From assembly GCA_903828025.1 (NCBI GenBank), contig CAIKKO010000324.1, forward strand, positions 1 to 6,901: a DNA stretch of 6,901 nucleotides, in the 5' to 3' direction. Below, one piece after another: positions 6,310 to 6,901 of the stretch. Within the stretch, counting starts at the first letter, position 1. Each line of letters opens with the position of its first letter. The translations under genes were made by a program, and so were the position numbers. Below the pieces are notes generated by a model. That model was given only the letters and a program-made list of their open reading frames with translations, was not told the origin of the DNA and did no database searches. This DNA is from an uncultured Sphingomonadales bacterium. GTDB lineage: Bacteria; Pseudomonadota; Alphaproteobacteria; Sphingomonadales; Sphingomonadaceae.

Positions 6310-6901
6310 TTACGGCCGGTCCAGCACATAGCCCAGCGAGCGCACCGTGCGCAGCGGATAGCCCGCCCCTGCCTCGCGCAGCGCGCGGCGCAGGCGGCTG
6401 ACCCAGGCATCGACGGTGCGTTCGTCAATCGGCTGGTCGTGCTTGCCCAGCGCGGCGATGAGCTGCGCGCGCGAGAACACCTGGCCCGGCTGCTCCATCA
6501 GATAGCGCAGCAGGCGGAACTCGTTGGGCATGAGCGCTACGGCCTTGTCTTTCCAGCGCGCCTGCAGCGCCGCGAGATCGAGCGAGAGGTCGCCTAGCCG
6601 CAAAGTGCGCCCCGGGGCCTCGCGATCGGTCAGTTGGCCCGATAGCACCCGGTCGAGCACGGCAGCGCGGTCGATCGGGCCGATGATATAGTCGTCCGCC
6701 CCCGCGCGCAGCGCGCGGCGTTTGGCGTCGGCATCGTCCTCTTCAAGCACCATGGTGATATGCGCGGCCTCGGTCTGCGCGTCGGAGCGCAGGCGGCGGC
6801 ACAGTTCGAGCCCCGAAAGTTCGGGCAGCAGCCAGTCGACGAAAGCCCAGGGGCTGCCATCGAGCAGCGGCAGCGGCGCGGCCCAGTCCCACGCATGGAA
6901 C
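6310..6901 (-). CDS. OmpR/PhoB-family response regulator with atypical receiver (C-terminal part, 5' end outside window)
   Basis: The frame runs off the right edge; 196 residues are visible and about 30 N-terminal ones, including the acidic pair of the receiver, are missing. An internal ATG at 6753 falls in the middle of the receiver and is not the start. The receiver keeps the phosphoacceptor context FVDWLLPELSG (Asp codon 6835-6837) and GADDYI. However, the switch Thr/Ser is Leu (MVLEEDD, codon 6745-6747) and the conserved Lys of the DDYxxKP motif is Gly (DDYIIGP, codon 6679-6681). The C-terminal winged helix is intact and PhoB-like: LMPNEFRLLRYLMEQPGQVF, then recognition helix DERTVDAWVSRLRRAL and wing RTVRSLGYVL. 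It binds DNA and regulates transcription; targets are unknown. No sensor kinase is visible in the window, and the gene converges on the receptor. Signalling through phosphate may be altered or absent. Confidence 0.9.
   Translation of the reverse strand, partial: FHAWDWAAPLPLLDGSPWAFVDWLLPELSGLELCRRLRSDAQTEAAHITMVLEEDDADAKRRALRAGADDYIIGPIDRAAVLDRVLSGQLTDREAPGRTLRLGDLSLDLAALQARWKDKAVALMPNEFRLLRYLMEQPGQVFSRAQLIAALGKHDQPIDERTVDAWVSRLRRALREAGAGYPLRTVRSLGYVLDRP

Noticed and set aside
6310..6753. Stand-alone 147-residue DNA-binding protein starting at ATG 6753
   Set aside because: The frame remains open upstream with a clear receiver-domain sequence including the phosphoacceptor Asp, so this Met is internal.

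Overview
The window looks like a piece of chromosome from a high-GC alphaproteobacterium, most likely a sphingomonad (Novosphingobium/Sphingopyxis/Sphingobium type). This rests on the high-GC codon use, a sphingomonad-style TonB-dependent receptor (signal peptide, then an EIIVTAQ box and an NVPISIQAL-type plug start), a TPR-sulfotransferase of a kind common in that group, and a large palindromic intergenic repeat resembling those scattered through sphingomonad genomes. This placement is recognition from memory, not a database result.

Layout. Bases 1-646 (+) hold the C-terminal part of a PYROXD2/phytoene-desaturase-like FAD oxidoreductase. Bases 647-787 carry a REP-like inverted repeat with 33-bp arms, between convergent genes. 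Bases 788-2077 (-) encode a complete APC-family, AdiC-like amino acid/polyamine permease that appears to start at TTG. Bases 2078-2157 are a divergent promoter region with a small perfect 6-8-6 palindrome. Bases 2158-3744 (+) encode a TPR plus sulfotransferase protein. Bases 3745-3904 form a regulatory-looking spacer: an 11-bp tandem repeat that begins in the sulfotransferase's last codons, then a strong GC hairpin and a possible promoter. Bases 3905-6274 (+) encode a complete outer-membrane TonB-dependent receptor. Bases 6275-6309 are a short convergent gap. From 6310 to the right edge (-) runs the C-terminal part of an OmpR/PhoB-family response regulator whose receiver domain has lost two conserved switch residues. 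No gap without a gene exceeds 300 bases.

How the parts may work together. The sulfotransferase and receptor are co-directional with a 160-bp gap, so they may be functionally linked (sulfation in the cytoplasm and outer-membrane uptake of a ligand), but the gap contains its own control signals and nothing proves a shared substrate. The permease and the oxidoreductase look like independent genes. The response regulator could control nearby genes, but that is inference.

The points most worth a second look are the 11-bp repeat array between sulfotransferase and receptor, the atypical receiver domain, and the sulfotransferase-receptor pairing. I see no tRNA, rRNA, CRISPR array, insertion sequence or phage gene. 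The long antisense open frames over the permease, sulfotransferase and receptor look like high-GC shadows.
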